DNA from: CALKZN01 sp964633815
Lineage (GTDB): Bacteria > Pseudomonadota > Gammaproteobacteria > Arenicellales > Arenicellaceae
Length of the DNA: 55,667 nucleotides
Assembly (NCBI GenBank): GCA_964633815.1
Contig: CAZWHW010000010.1
Location: forward strand, 1 to 55,667
Reading direction: 5' to 3'
How positions within the stretch are numbered: position 1 is the stretch's first letter; every line of letters starts with the position of its first letter. Below are positions 7,045 through 15,277 of this stretch, piece by piece. The position numbers and the translations under genes are program-made. The notes under the pieces were generated by a model. It did no database searches, was not told the origin of the DNA, and saw only the letters and a list, made by a program, of their open reading frames with translations.

Positions 7045-8883
7045 ATGCCAGTTTATCGTTCAAAAACTACTACCGCCGGTCGTAATATGGCTGGTGCCCG
7101 AGCCTTGTGGCGTGCAACTGGAATGAAGGATGAAGATTTTAAAAAACCGATTATTGCGGTAGTTAATTCATTCACTCAGTTTGTTCCGGGTCATGTGCAT
7201 TTGAAAGATATGGGACAGTTAGTGGCGCGTGAAATTGAAAAAGCAGGTGGTGTAGCGAAAGAATTTAATACGATTGCTGTCGATGATGGTATAGCGATGG
7301 GGCATGATGGCATGTTGTATAGCTTGCCTTCCCGAGACATTATCGCTGATTCTGTTGAATATATGGTGAATGCACATTGTGCCGATGCCATGGTTTGCAT
7401 CTCAAATTGCGATAAAATTACACCGGGAATGTTAATGGCAGCAATGCGGCTCAATATTCCTGCAATATTTGTCTCTGGTGGGCCTATGGAGGCAGGAAAA
7501 ACGCGTTTGGCAGATAAAAAATTAGATCTAGTCGATGCCATGGTCATAGCTGTTGATGAGAACGCTAGTGAAGAGGAAGTGGCTGAATATGAACGCAGTG
7601 CTTGCCCAACTTGTGGTTCTTGCTCTGGCATGTTCACTGCAAACTCGATGAATTGTTTAACCGAAGCTTTGGGTTTAAGTTTGCCAGGCAACGGTTCAAC
7701 TTTGGCAACACATTCTGATAGACGTAGGTTATTTGAAGAAGCAGGTTCACGTATTGTGGATATTACTCGTCGTTATTATGAAAATGACGAAACGCAATTG
7801 TTGCCACGCAGTGTTGCGACTTATGATGCATTTGAAAATGCAATGAGTTTGGATATTGCTATGGGCGGTTCGACAAATACGATTCTTCATTTGTTAGCCG
7901 CTGCCCAAGAAGCAGGCGTTGATTTCTCAATGAAGGATATCGATAAATTAAGCCATAAAGTCCCTCAGTTGTGCAAAGTTGCGCCAAACACACCTGATTA
8001 CCATATGGAAGATGTTCATAGGGCGGGGGGTGTTTTTTCAATCCTAGGGCAGCTTGATAAAGCTGGGCTTTTGAATAATCAAGTGCCAACAGTTCATAGT
8101 AAAACTATGTTAGCTGGTATTGATGAGTGGGATATTTCTCGAAATCAATCTGAGGAATTACACACATTCTTCAAAGCAGGCCCTGCTGGTATACCGACGC
8201 AAACCGCGTTCAGCCAATCAACACGATGGGACACAGTTGATGATGATCGTGCGAAAGGCTGTATACGTTCTTATGAACATGCTTATAGTCAGGAGGGCGG
8301 TTTGGCAGTTTTGTATGGCAATATTGCTGAAGATGGTTGTGTTGTTAAAACCGCTGGCGTAGATGAAAGCATTTTGGTGTTTGAAGGTAACGCGCATGTT
8401 GTGGAGTCTCAAGACGAAGCAGTTGAAAATATCTTAGCCAATAAGATCAAAGAAGGTGATGTAGTTGTAGTTCGTTATGAGGGTCCAAAAGGTGGGCCAG
8501 GTATGCAGGAAATGCTATATCCAACCTCATATATCAAGAGTAAAGGCTTAGGCAAGGCGTGCGCTTTGTTGACCGATGGGCGTTTTTCGGGTGGCACGTC
8601 GGGTTTATCCATAGGGCATGTTTCACCAGAAGCCGGTGCTGGTGGTGCAATTGGTTTGGTTCAAAATGGCGATAAAATCAAAATTGATATCCCGAATCGT
8701 GCAATTAACTTATTGGTTGATGATGAAGAACTTGCGAAACGCCGTGTTGCACAAGATAAAGCAGGTTGGAAGCCGGTGAAACCAAGACCAAGAAAAGTCA
8801 CAGGCGCTCTCAAAGCCTATGCGCATTTTGCTACTAGCGCTGATAAAGGTGCGGTTCGTGACTTAAGTTTGTTGGAAGATTGA
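7045..8883 (+). CDS. ilvD: dihydroxy-acid dehydratase
   Basis: 612 residues, typical of the long IlvD form. It dehydrates 2,3-dihydroxy-isovalerate and 2,3-dihydroxy-3-methylvalerate in valine and isoleucine synthesis. Iron-sulfur cysteines are visible in CISNCDK and in the CPTCGSCSGMFTANSMNC region; the conserved TDGRFSGGTSG and HVSPEA blocks are near the C-terminus. The start MPVYRSKTTTAGRNMAGARALWR is the conserved N-terminus of the family. The gene stands alone with its own putative promoter; no other ilv gene is in the window. Secure. Confidence 0.97.
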   Translation: MPVYRSKTTTAGRNMAGARALWRATGMKDEDFKKPIIAVVNSFTQFVPGHVHLKDMGQLVAREIEKAGGVAKEFNTIAVDDGIAMGHDGMLYSLPSRDIIADSVEYMVNAHCADAMVCISNCDKITPGMLMAAMRLNIPAIFVSGGPMEAGKTRLADKKLDLVDAMVIAVDENASEEEVAEYERSACPTCGSCSGMFTANSMNCLTEALGLSLPGNGSTLATHSDRRRLFEEAGSRIVDITRRYYENDETQLLPRSVATYDAFENAMSLDIAMGGSTNTILHLLAAAQEAGVDFSMKDIDKLSHKVPQLCKVAPNTPDYHMEDVHRAGGVFSILGQLDKAGLLNNQVPTVHSKTMLAGIDEWDISRNQSEELHTFFKAGPAGIPTQTAFSQSTRWDTVDDDRAKGCIRSYEHAYSQEGGLAVLYGNIAEDGCVVKTAGVDESILVFEGNAHVVESQDEAVENILANKIKEGDVVVVRYEGPKGGPGMQEMLYPTSYIKSKGLGKACALLTDGRFSGGTSGLSIGHVSPEAGAGGAIGLVQNGDKIKIDIPNRAINLLVDDEELAKRRVAQDKAGWKPVKPRPRKVTGALKAYAHFATSADKGAVRDLSLLED

Positions 8884-8902
8884 TTGAAAATCTGCAAAAA
8901 GC

Positions 8903-8926
8903 CCTTATATTAATATCGATATAAGG
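8903..8926. other. inverted repeat after ilvD
   Basis: Perfect 8-bp arms CCTTATAT (8903-8910) and ATATAAGG (8919-8926) around an 8-base loop, 20 bases after the ilvD stop. No T tract follows and the stem is AT-rich, so a terminator role is doubtful; it could equally be an operator for the qmcA-nfeD pair. Confidence 0.3.
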
Positions 8927-8981
8927 AATTATTATATGTGGAAGTAAATATAAATTAAGATGTTAATCATAGGAGATAGTT

Positions 8982-9905
8982 ATGGATTTTAGTTTTGGTT
9001 TTTTGCCTGCCTTAGTCATTGGTGTGGTCTTGTTGGTATTTATTGTCAAAATGGTGGTAGTGAAGGTTCCACAAGGATATGAATATACAATCTTACGTTG
9101 GGGACGATATACCGCAACTTATATGCCAGGTTTAAAATTTATCGTGCCATTTTGGGAAACTATTGGCACGAAAATAAATATGATGGAGCAAGTTTTAGAT
9201 GTGCCATCACAAGATGTTATTACCAAAGATAATGCGGTAGTGCGAGTTGATGGTGTCGTGTTTTTTCAAGTCATGGATGCTGCCAAAGCTTCATATGAAG
9301 TTAATCATTTAGATCGAGCTATTTTGAATTTGACTATGACTAATATTCGTACGGTTTTAGGGTCTATGGATTTGGATGAATCATTGTCTAAACGCGATCA
9401 AATTAATTCGGAATTATTGAATGTGGTTGATGAAGCGACTAATCCATGGGGGGTTAAAGTAACCCGTATTGAAATTAAAGATATTTCTCCGCCTGCGGAT
9501 TTGGTTGATGCAATGGCGCGACAAATGAAGGCTGAGCGAGAAAAGCGTGCTAATATTTTGGATGCGGAAGGTTTTCGCCAAGCAGAAATTTTAAAAGCCG
9601 AAGGTGAAAAACAAGCGATAATTCTCGAAGCGGAAGCAAAAAAAGAAGCAGCTTTTCGAGATGCAGAAGCCCGTGAGCGTGAAGCAGAAGCGGAAGCAAA
9701 AGCGACCCATATGGTGTCGCAAGCGATTGCTCAAGGAGATATTCAAGCAGTTAACTATTTTGTTGCACAAAAATATGTTGAGGCATTGCAATCAATTGGT
9801 GCAGCTGAAAATCAAAAAGTTATTTTCATGCCGATGGAAGCAACCAACGTAATGGGGTCGATTGGAGGCATTGCGGAGTTGGCTAAAGAAGCGCTGAAAA
9901 AATAA
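8982..9905 (+). CDS. qmcA: SPFH/Band 7 membrane protein, QmcA/stomatin-like
   Basis: 307 residues: one N-terminal membrane segment (about 7-25), then the SPFH domain beginning KVPQGYEYTILRWGRY, and an Ala/Glu-rich coiled coil (about 180-240) ending in a conserved VMGSIGGIAELAKEAL tail. Such proteins form large membrane-bound oligomers linked to membrane microdomains and to quality control by membrane proteases. It is followed 9 bases later by an NfeD-family gene, the pairing known for slipin/paraslipin-type SPFH proteins. AGGAG upstream supports the ATG. The family is secure; the E. coli name is applied by similarity. Confidence 0.9.
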   Translation: MDFSFGFLPALVIGVVLLVFIVKMVVVKVPQGYEYTILRWGRYTATYMPGLKFIVPFWETIGTKINMMEQVLDVPSQDVITKDNAVVRVDGVVFFQVMDAAKASYEVNHLDRAILNLTMTNIRTVLGSMDLDESLSKRDQINSELLNVVDEATNPWGVKVTRIEIKDISPPADLVDAMARQMKAEREKRANILDAEGFRQAEILKAEGEKQAIILEAEAKKEAAFRDAEAREREAEAEAKATHMVSQAIAQGDIQAVNYFVAQKYVEALQSIGAAENQKVIFMPMEATNVMGSIGGIAELAKEALKK

Positions 9906-9914
9906 GGAGGTGCT

Positions 9915-10367
9915 ATGTTTGAAGTTTTAACATTTTGGCATTGGTTGAGTATTGCTGGCCTTTTATTAATTTTTGAATTATTAGTTGGAGCTGAGTTTTT
10001 ATTATGGCTCGCTTTTCCAGCGGTCGCTTCTGCAGGGGTTGCTTACATTGCACCAGGAATGGACTGGCGCATACAAGTGTTGCTATACATAGTGTTTGCG
10101 GTCATTTCTTTAGTGGTTTGGAAAAAGTATTATCGCGGACAAAAATTGGTAGCTACAGATCAACCGCATTTGAATCAACGGCAACAGCAATTTATTGGTC
10201 GAACATTTACTTTAATAGAAGTCTTAAATAATGATGAAGGTAAAATTGTGGTAGATGATTCTCAGTGGCGAGTGCGTATCACGGCTGGCAAAGCAACAGC
10301 TAAGAAAGGTTCAAAAGTAAAAGTTATTGACGTCGAAGGAATGATCTTGCTGGTTGAACCAGTTTGA
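9915..10367 (+). CDS. NfeD-family membrane protein (short form)
   Basis: 150 residues. Two or three hydrophobic segments in the first 70 residues (about 10-28, 30-50, 54-70) are followed by a soluble beta-rich domain (about 85-150) that fits the OB-fold of NfeD proteins, including GRTFTLIEVLNNDEGKIVVDD and KVKVIDVEGMILLVEPV. The serine protease domain of long NfeD proteins is absent. It is the usual partner of the upstream SPFH protein, with AAGGAGG-like ribosome binding between the genes. A strong terminator follows. Secure family call, biochemical role unclear. Confidence 0.88.
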   Translation: MFEVLTFWHWLSIAGLLLIFELLVGAEFLLWLAFPAVASAGVAYIAPGMDWRIQVLLYIVFAVISLVVWKKYYRGQKLVATDQPHLNQRQQQFIGRTFTLIEVLNNDEGKIVVDDSQWRVRITAGKATAKKGSKVKVIDVEGMILLVEPV

Positions 10368-10391
10368 TTGGTTTACAAAGATTGTAGTATG

Positions 10392-10419
10392 AAAAACGCC
10401 AGCTTAGCTGGCGTTTTTT
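10392..10419 (+). terminator. rho-independent terminator of qmcA-nfeD
   Basis: CGCCAGC (10397-10403), loop TTA, GCTGGCG (10407-10413), with AAAAA before and TTTTTT after. This is a textbook intrinsic terminator 24 bases after the nfeD stop; the A run on the other side makes it potentially bidirectional. Confidence 0.9.
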
Positions 10420-10510
10420 GTTGCTTTTTGGGCCACATTTTTGGCTCGAATTTGTTATCATCGCGGCCAAATTTATTTGTTGAAAATGACCACCGTTAAA
10501 TGAGGTAATC

Positions 10511-11965
10511 ATGGTCCGTAAAGTTAGTCAAGAACACCTGAATGAATGGAACGATCTACAAACGCTAGCAGAAAAAATGATCCCTTTGGTTGGTGAGTTG
10601 TATCGTAAAAAGGAGCTGGTTCTAAAAGTCTTTGGTCGTAAGCTAATGACATCTTCAACCATAGAAATTATCAAAGCGCATCGCTTTGGGCGTTTATTGA
10701 ATGGGTCTGAACTCGATATGAATAAAAGTTTTCAGATGATGCAAGTTATTGCCAAGATGCAGCTAACGCCTTGCCGCGTTGATTTGGGTACGTTATGTCA
10801 TGAATATCTTGAGAATCATCAGGATATTTCTATGGAAGATTTTTTAAATAATGAACTTGCACCTAGTATTACTGTTGATGAAATTGCTCAGCAGGATTCA
10901 CGCGATATAGTTTTATACGGCTTTGGACGTATTGGTAGAATTTTGACACGTTTATTAATTGATCGAACGGGTTCAGGCATGAAGATGCGCCTTCGCGGTG
11001 TTGTAGTACGTGCCAAAGATGATTTGGAAGCCGATCTAGTCAAAAGAGCAAGTTTATTACGACGTGATTCAGTTCATGGTGAATTCAATGGTTCTATCAA
11101 AGTGGATCGTGAAAATTTGGCCCTAATTGTTAATGGCGCATATATTCAGTTTATTTATGCTAATTCGCCAGATAGTATTGATTACACTCAATATGGAATT
11201 AAAGATGCTTTGGTTGTTGATAACACAGGTATTTGGACTGATGAGCAAGCTTTGGGTCAACATTTAAAGTCTCGTGGTGTTGCTAAAGTCTTGTTAACAG
11301 CGCCAGCAAAAGGTGAGATTCCTAATATTGTATATGGTGTCAACTGTGACAAGATTGATCCAAGTGATGAAATTATTTGTGCGGCATCATGTACAACTAA
11401 TGCAATCGTTCCGGTATTAAAAGTGATGGATGAAGAATTCGGTATTGTTAGTGGTCATATCGAAACAATTCATTCGTATACCAATGATCAAAACTTAATT
11501 GATAATTTCCATAAAAAAGAGCGTCGTGGTCGCAGCGCACCATTAAATATGGTTTTAACTTCCACGGGTGCAGCTAAAGCAGTGGCTAAAGTGTTAGGTT
11601 CTGAATTTGGTTCAAAATTAACAGGTAATGCGATTCGTGTACCGACGCCAAATGTATCGATGGCGGTCATGAATTTGAATCTTGAAAAAGAAACTAGCAA
11701 AGAGCAACTGCAAGAAATGTTTCGAGATATTTCTTATGAATCACCATTGCGTGATCAAATTGGCTATACCGGGTCTACTGAGGTTGTGTCGAGTGATTTG
11801 GTAGGTTCTTCACAAGCAGGTGTTGTTGATGGCAAGGCAATCATTGCTGAAGGCAAGCGTGTTGTTTTATATGTTTGGTATGACAATGAGGCTGGTTATA
11901 GCAATCAAGTAGTGCGTGTTATGCAAGATTATGTTGGATTGAAATGGGCAAAATATCCAGCTTAG
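10511..11965 (+). CDS. glyceraldehyde-3-phosphate dehydrogenase, long form
   Basis: 484 residues. The GAPDH core starts near residue 130 (VLYGFGRIGRILTRLLID) and has the catalytic cysteine C294 in ASCTTNAIVPVL and the histidine in ETIHSYTNDQ. An extra N-terminal domain of about 125 residues, mostly helical, precedes it; this longer form occurs in Pseudomonas, Vibrio and relatives, where it has been tied to gluconeogenic use, in contrast to the roughly 330-residue glycolytic enzyme. GAGG precedes the ATG by a few bases. It is a single gene behind the nfeD terminator and converges on the BepA gene. Family and form secure; cofactor preference not visible. Confidence 0.9.
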   Translation: MVRKVSQEHLNEWNDLQTLAEKMIPLVGELYRKKELVLKVFGRKLMTSSTIEIIKAHRFGRLLNGSELDMNKSFQMMQVIAKMQLTPCRVDLGTLCHEYLENHQDISMEDFLNNELAPSITVDEIAQQDSRDIVLYGFGRIGRILTRLLIDRTGSGMKMRLRGVVVRAKDDLEADLVKRASLLRRDSVHGEFNGSIKVDRENLALIVNGAYIQFIYANSPDSIDYTQYGIKDALVVDNTGIWTDEQALGQHLKSRGVAKVLLTAPAKGEIPNIVYGVNCDKIDPSDEIICAASCTTNAIVPVLKVMDEEFGIVSGHIETIHSYTNDQNLIDNFHKKERRGRSAPLNMVLTSTGAAKAVAKVLGSEFGSKLTGNAIRVPTPNVSMAVMNLNLEKETSKEQLQEMFRDISYESPLRDQIGYTGSTEVVSSDLVGSSQAGVVDGKAIIAEGKRVVLYVWYDNEAGYSNQVVRVMQDYVGLKWAKYPA

Positions 11966-12001
11966 ATTGTTTTTGTTGTTTTCGTTAATGGCTAGATTGA
12001 G

Positions 12002-13489
12002 TTAAAGTTTTTTCAAAGCTTTTTCAGTTTGGACTTTTTCATCAATATATTGAGCCTTAATTGTTCGCAAATTTTTCTTTTCAAAATCATTTGGCGCTAG
12101 TGGGGCTGCATTATCTAGTTGTTTGATAGCAAATCCATAGTTTCCAAGTAAATAATGGTACGTTGCTCTAGCTTTGTAAGAATCATAGAGAAGCCCTAAT
12201 TCGCCATAGGCGCGAGCAAGCAAAATTTGAGCATCTGGATCCTTTGGCGAACGTTTTATCGCATTCTTTAGAATTGGAATAGCGAGTTCATTCGTTTTGG
12301 CTGTAATCAATGTGTAGGCGTGATACAGCTTAATTTCATCATAATCTTTTGGTCTGTTTTGTTTTATTTCCTCAAAGCGTTGGATTGCTGCGGAATGATT
12401 TTTTTTGGCAATGTCTAGTTCACTTCGAGCAACGAGGTAATTTAGATTGTTCGGTGAAGCTTGCAAGGCTTGGCCAAGCTGTTTCTCAGCTTCATCGAAT
12501 CGATTCAGTTTGGTCAAAGCAAGACCGTATTTGAAATGATCACTAGAATTTTTAAAAGCACTGCGATTCAAACGATAAAAGCTCGCTAGTTTTTTTGGAT
12601 CAGCGTGATGTTTGGCTAATATTGTTGCCTTGAAATCGTTAAAATCTAGAGCATTTTCAGGAGGTTGTTTGTACGCAGGGTACGATTTAGCTCGAGATTC
12701 AGTTTCAACAATTCGTTCATCAGTTAATGGATGCGTTAGTAGGAACGCAGGCGGTCTAATACCTGCAAAATTTGATCTTCGATCAAGAGTGCGCAAAAAG
12801 TCAGCTAAAGCTAGAGGGTCATACCCCGCTTTATTCATGGTGACGATTGCTATGTTGTCAGCTTCTCGTTCAAAGCCTCTGGAAAAATTTAAACGCTTTT
12901 GTATTAATCCACCTTGACTAAGTGCTATCGCTGCTTGAGCCGCTTCAGAGTTGCCACTTGCTGCAGCTAAAAGAATGCTTGCTATTGCAATGGCGCCATC
13001 AAATTTGCTGTTCTCAATGCCGCGAGCGCCATGATTTTCGGTGATATGTGCAATTTCATGCGCTATAATACCAGCAAGTTCTGCTTCGTTTTTGGTGTCG
13101 ATAACTAAACCGGTATGAATAAAAATTTGTCCTCCTGGAACGGCAAAGGCATTTGTGTTTTTATCTTCAATCAGATGAAACTCAAATTTCTGATTTTCAA
13201 ATTCAGTGCCTGGCACGGCCACTTTAACTAATTTGTTGCCCAGTTTAGTGAGATAGTTGAGTAATAAGGGGTCATTCACAAACTTTGCTCTGGAACGAGC
13301 CTGTCTGACAAAAGCAGCGCCAATTTTGTTTGCCACATGCGGAGGAAGGACATTGCCAGCTGTTGAGCCTAAGTCGGGTAAACTGGAAACTGCATCATTT
13401 GCATGTGCAAAATTTATGTTTGTTAAACAACTAATACTTAATCCAATCAGTAATAGTGTCTTTTTCAGAGAGAATGTAAGTTTTTTCAA
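12002..13489 (-). CDS. bepA: M48-family metalloprotease with TPR domain, BepA-like
   Basis: 495 residues. Signal peptide to about residue 30 (FAHA cleavage), then an M48 peptidase domain with the zinc motif HEIAH at 144-148 and the third ligand glutamate in EREAD near 209, followed by tetratricopeptide-like repeats from about 300 to 480. BepA acts in the periplasm on outer-membrane protein assembly, helping LptD maturation and degrading stalled substrates. The position next to tusA on the opposite strand, sharing a 167-base divergent promoter region, is seen here; the function is by family. Secure family call. Confidence 0.92.
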   Translation of the reverse strand: MKKLTFSLKKTLLLIGLSISCLTNINFAHANDAVSSLPDLGSTAGNVLPPHVANKIGAAFVRQARSRAKFVNDPLLLNYLTKLGNKLVKVAVPGTEFENQKFEFHLIEDKNTNAFAVPGGQIFIHTGLVIDTKNEAELAGIIAHEIAHITENHGARGIENSKFDGAIAIASILLAAASGNSEAAQAAIALSQGGLIQKRLNFSRGFEREADNIAIVTMNKAGYDPLALADFLRTLDRRSNFAGIRPPAFLLTHPLTDERIVETESRAKSYPAYKQPPENALDFNDFKATILAKHHADPKKLASFYRLNRSAFKNSSDHFKYGLALTKLNRFDEAEKQLGQALQASPNNLNYLVARSELDIAKKNHSAAIQRFEEIKQNRPKDYDEIKLYHAYTLITAKTNELAIPILKNAIKRSPKDPDAQILLARAYGELGLLYDSYKARATYHYLLGNYGFAIKQLDNAAPLAPNDFEKKNLRTIKAQYIDEKVQTEKALKKL

Positions 13490-13656
13490 AAGGCTTTCTT
13501 TGTTTGAATCAGTTAATAAATATGTTTAATTATGCTCTTAATTATATAGAACTAATTATTACATAAATTATCACGTTTAATGTACTTTGTATTGAAATTG
13601 CTAAGAGATGTTAATGTCGAGTAAAGTAAATAGTATAGGTTTGTTAAAATAATTGA

Positions 13657-13920
13657 ATGACTGAAAAAAATATCGATTTTGATTTGGAAGAAGATGTGCG
13701 TGGTGGGCGCTGTCCATTGCCAATGTTAAGAGCTAAACGTGCATTAAGTCGTCTTGATGATGGGCAAATGGTTCGTGTTATATCAACTGACCCCAATTCC
13801 CACGATGACTTTGTCTTGATGCTAAAGCATTTGGCTCATGAGTTAGTTCATGTTGAAACTCAGTCATGTGAAATTGAGCACTATTCCGAAGAGTTTCATT
13901 TTTATATTCGCAAAGGTTAA
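13657..13920 (+). CDS. tusA: TusA-family sulfurtransferase
   Basis: 87 residues with the CPLP motif (C19) after a short acidic N-terminus, and the conserved helix PMLRAKRAL. TusA accepts a persulfide from the cysteine desulfurase IscS on that cysteine and passes it to the TusBCD complex in the 2-thiouridine pathway for tRNA; TusA homologues also feed other sulfur routes. It is first in a run of five close genes (ycgL, tusDC fusion, tusE, MoeB-like), which supports the tRNA thiolation role over others. No SD is obvious before the ATG. Secure as TusA family. Confidence 0.9.
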   Translation: MTEKNIDFDLEEDVRGGRCPLPMLRAKRALSRLDDGQMVRVISTDPNSHDDFVLMLKHLAHELVHVETQSCEIEHYSEEFHFYIRKG

Positions 13921-13933
13921 TCCTTAAGGGTTC

Positions 13934-14215
13934 GTGATGCTAAGTTATATTTATCGTTCAGAAAAAAAAGCAGATTGTTATTTATTTCTTAATGAGTCAG
14001 TGGAGCAATTTGAGTTGCCAGATATTGTTAGAACTATCGTCGGCGATTTACATTTTGTTATGGAGCTTGAAATTAATCCTGACACTAAGCTGGCGATGTC
14101 AAAAGCTACAGCTGTTTTAGATGCATTTGAGCAACAAGGGTTTTATATTCAAATGCCACCATCTGAGCCTCACCCTGTAGATGCATTGTTTGAACGATTG
14201 TTTGATGCTGAGTAA
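13934..14215 (+). CDS. YcgL-family protein (DUF709)
   Basis: 93 residues matching the YcgL pattern: an early IYRSEKKADCYLF strand, a middle with the motif FVMELEIN, and GFYIQMPPSEP near the end. The E. coli protein is small and of unproven function. The first methionine pair (MMLSYIYR) leaves the exact start open by one codon. It sits between tusA and the tusD-tusC fusion, 13 and 2 bases from its neighbours, so it is almost surely in the same transcript; whether it takes part in sulfur transfer is unknown. Confidence 0.85.
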   Translation: MMLSYIYRSEKKADCYLFLNESVEQFELPDIVRTIVGDLHFVMELEINPDTKLAMSKATAVLDAFEQQGFYIQMPPSEPHPVDALFERLFDAE

Positions 14216-14217
14216 AG

Positions 14218-14922
14218 ATGTTGTATACCATTCTTATCGCAGCTTCACCAGAGCAGACAGTGTTGCACCAAAATGCTTTGAAGCATTGTCGTCAACTGAT
14301 TGAAAAGGGTCACCAGATTAAACAGGTGTTTTTTATGCATGCAGCAACGCGAATGGCTGTGCACCCTGATGGGAAGCAGTGGTTTGATTTTGCTGATGAT
14401 TATCAAATTGAGTTGCAAACATGCATCTCAACTTCAGAGCAGCAAAAATTAAATGTTCAGGACTATTTGCCTGGCTTTTTGCAGGGCGGCCTGAGTTCAT
14501 TGGCTGATAGTATTTTATCTTCAGATGCCGTCTTGCAAATAGATGGCGATGTTTTAAAGGCAGATGTTTCACCAGTAAAGAATAAGAAGAATTTAGTATT
14601 TGTATTTAGCAGTGTTCCTGAAGAAGATTCGTTTGCAGCTGATGGAGTTGATTTGCTACTGGTATTAAGCGCTTTTGATGCCAATTTGAGCGTGGTCTTT
14701 GTTGGTGAAGGTAAACAAAACTTATATGCTGATAAGTCTCATCCTCGTTATGTGAAGCGCTTTAAAGCATTGCCAGATTTTGATGTGTCTGAATGTTATA
14801 TTGTTGCGGATAATGAACAGGACTTTTTTGAGGCTAGTAAAGAGTCGTCCGTGTCTTGCAATTGGTTGGTTCTGGCTGATTTTAATCAGTTAATAAAGCA
14901 GACTCATACACTGTGCTTTTAA
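14218..14922 (+). CDS. TusD-TusC fusion protein, sulfur-relay (DsrE/DsrF-like)
   Basis: 234 residues made of two DsrE-like domains. Residues 1-108 follow TusD: MLYTILIAASPEQ, FFMHAATRMA, the catalytic cysteine C69 in LQTCIS, and the end GGLSSLADSILSSDAVLQI. Residues 125-234 follow TusC: NLVFVFSSVPEED, DGVDLLLVLSAFD, YVKRFKALPDFDVSECYIVAD. The join is a short Lys-rich linker at about 109-124. In E. coli these are separate genes (tusB, tusC, tusD) whose products form a hexamer passing sulfur from TusA to TusE. Here no tusB is present between the fusion and tusE (13 bases). It is in a run of closely packed genes. Domain identity is strong; fusion may be real or, less likely, a sequencing error. 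Confidence 0.85.
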   Translation: MLYTILIAASPEQTVLHQNALKHCRQLIEKGHQIKQVFFMHAATRMAVHPDGKQWFDFADDYQIELQTCISTSEQQKLNVQDYLPGFLQGGLSSLADSILSSDAVLQIDGDVLKADVSPVKNKKNLVFVFSSVPEEDSFAADGVDLLLVLSAFDANLSVVFVGEGKQNLYADKSHPRYVKRFKALPDFDVSECYIVADNEQDFFEASKESSVSCNWLVLADFNQLIKQTHTLCF

Positions 14923-14934
14923 TCGTAGTTTATT

Positions 14935-15267
14935 ATGAGTTTTGAGTGGCGAGGGCAAATGATTGAAACGGATAAGGAAGGTTTCTTGTTAAGTCAGTAC
15001 CAATGGACTGAAGAATTAGCTTATGAAATAGCACATCAAGAAGATGTTGTGCTCACTGCTAAACACTGGACCTTGATGCATTATCTTAGAGAGTATTATG
15101 AAGATTATGATATTGCCCCACCCATGCGAGTGATGGTCAAAATCATGTCGCAAGAGTACGGTAAAGATAAGATAAATAGTCGTTTACTGCATCAACTTTT
15201 CCCCCAAGGCCCTGCCAAACAGGGTAGTCGCTTTGCTGGTTTGCCTAAGCCAAAAAACTGCTTATGA
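14935..15267 (+). CDS. tusE: TusE / DsrC-family sulfur carrier
   Basis: 110 residues. The C-terminus ends KPKNCL, giving the penultimate catalytic cysteine C109; the second cysteine of dissimilatory DsrC, eleven residues earlier, is serine here (S98 in KQGSRFAGLP). That pattern fits TusE, which carries sulfur from TusD to MnmA for 2-thiouridine at tRNA position 34, and argues against a sulfite-reductase DsrC. Conserved KHWTLMHYLREYY and APPMRVMVKIM blocks are present. It follows the tusD-tusC fusion by 12 bases and precedes a MoeB-like gene. Secure. Confidence 0.93.
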   Translation: MSFEWRGQMIETDKEGFLLSQYQWTEELAYEIAHQEDVVLTAKHWTLMHYLREYYEDYDIAPPMRVMVKIMSQEYGKDKINSRLLHQLFPQGPAKQGSRFAGLPKPKNCL

Positions 15268-15277
15268 ATGGTTTACG

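Noticed and set aside
7191..7691. 166-codon open frame on the minus strand inside ilvD
   Set aside because: It is the antisense shadow of ilvD, whose protein is fully conserved; no independent evidence.
13657..15267. Dissimilatory sulfur oxidation (dsrEFH-dsrC) cluster
   Set aside because: TusE has only the penultimate cysteine, there are no dsrAB genes, and the fusion is TusD-TusC-like.
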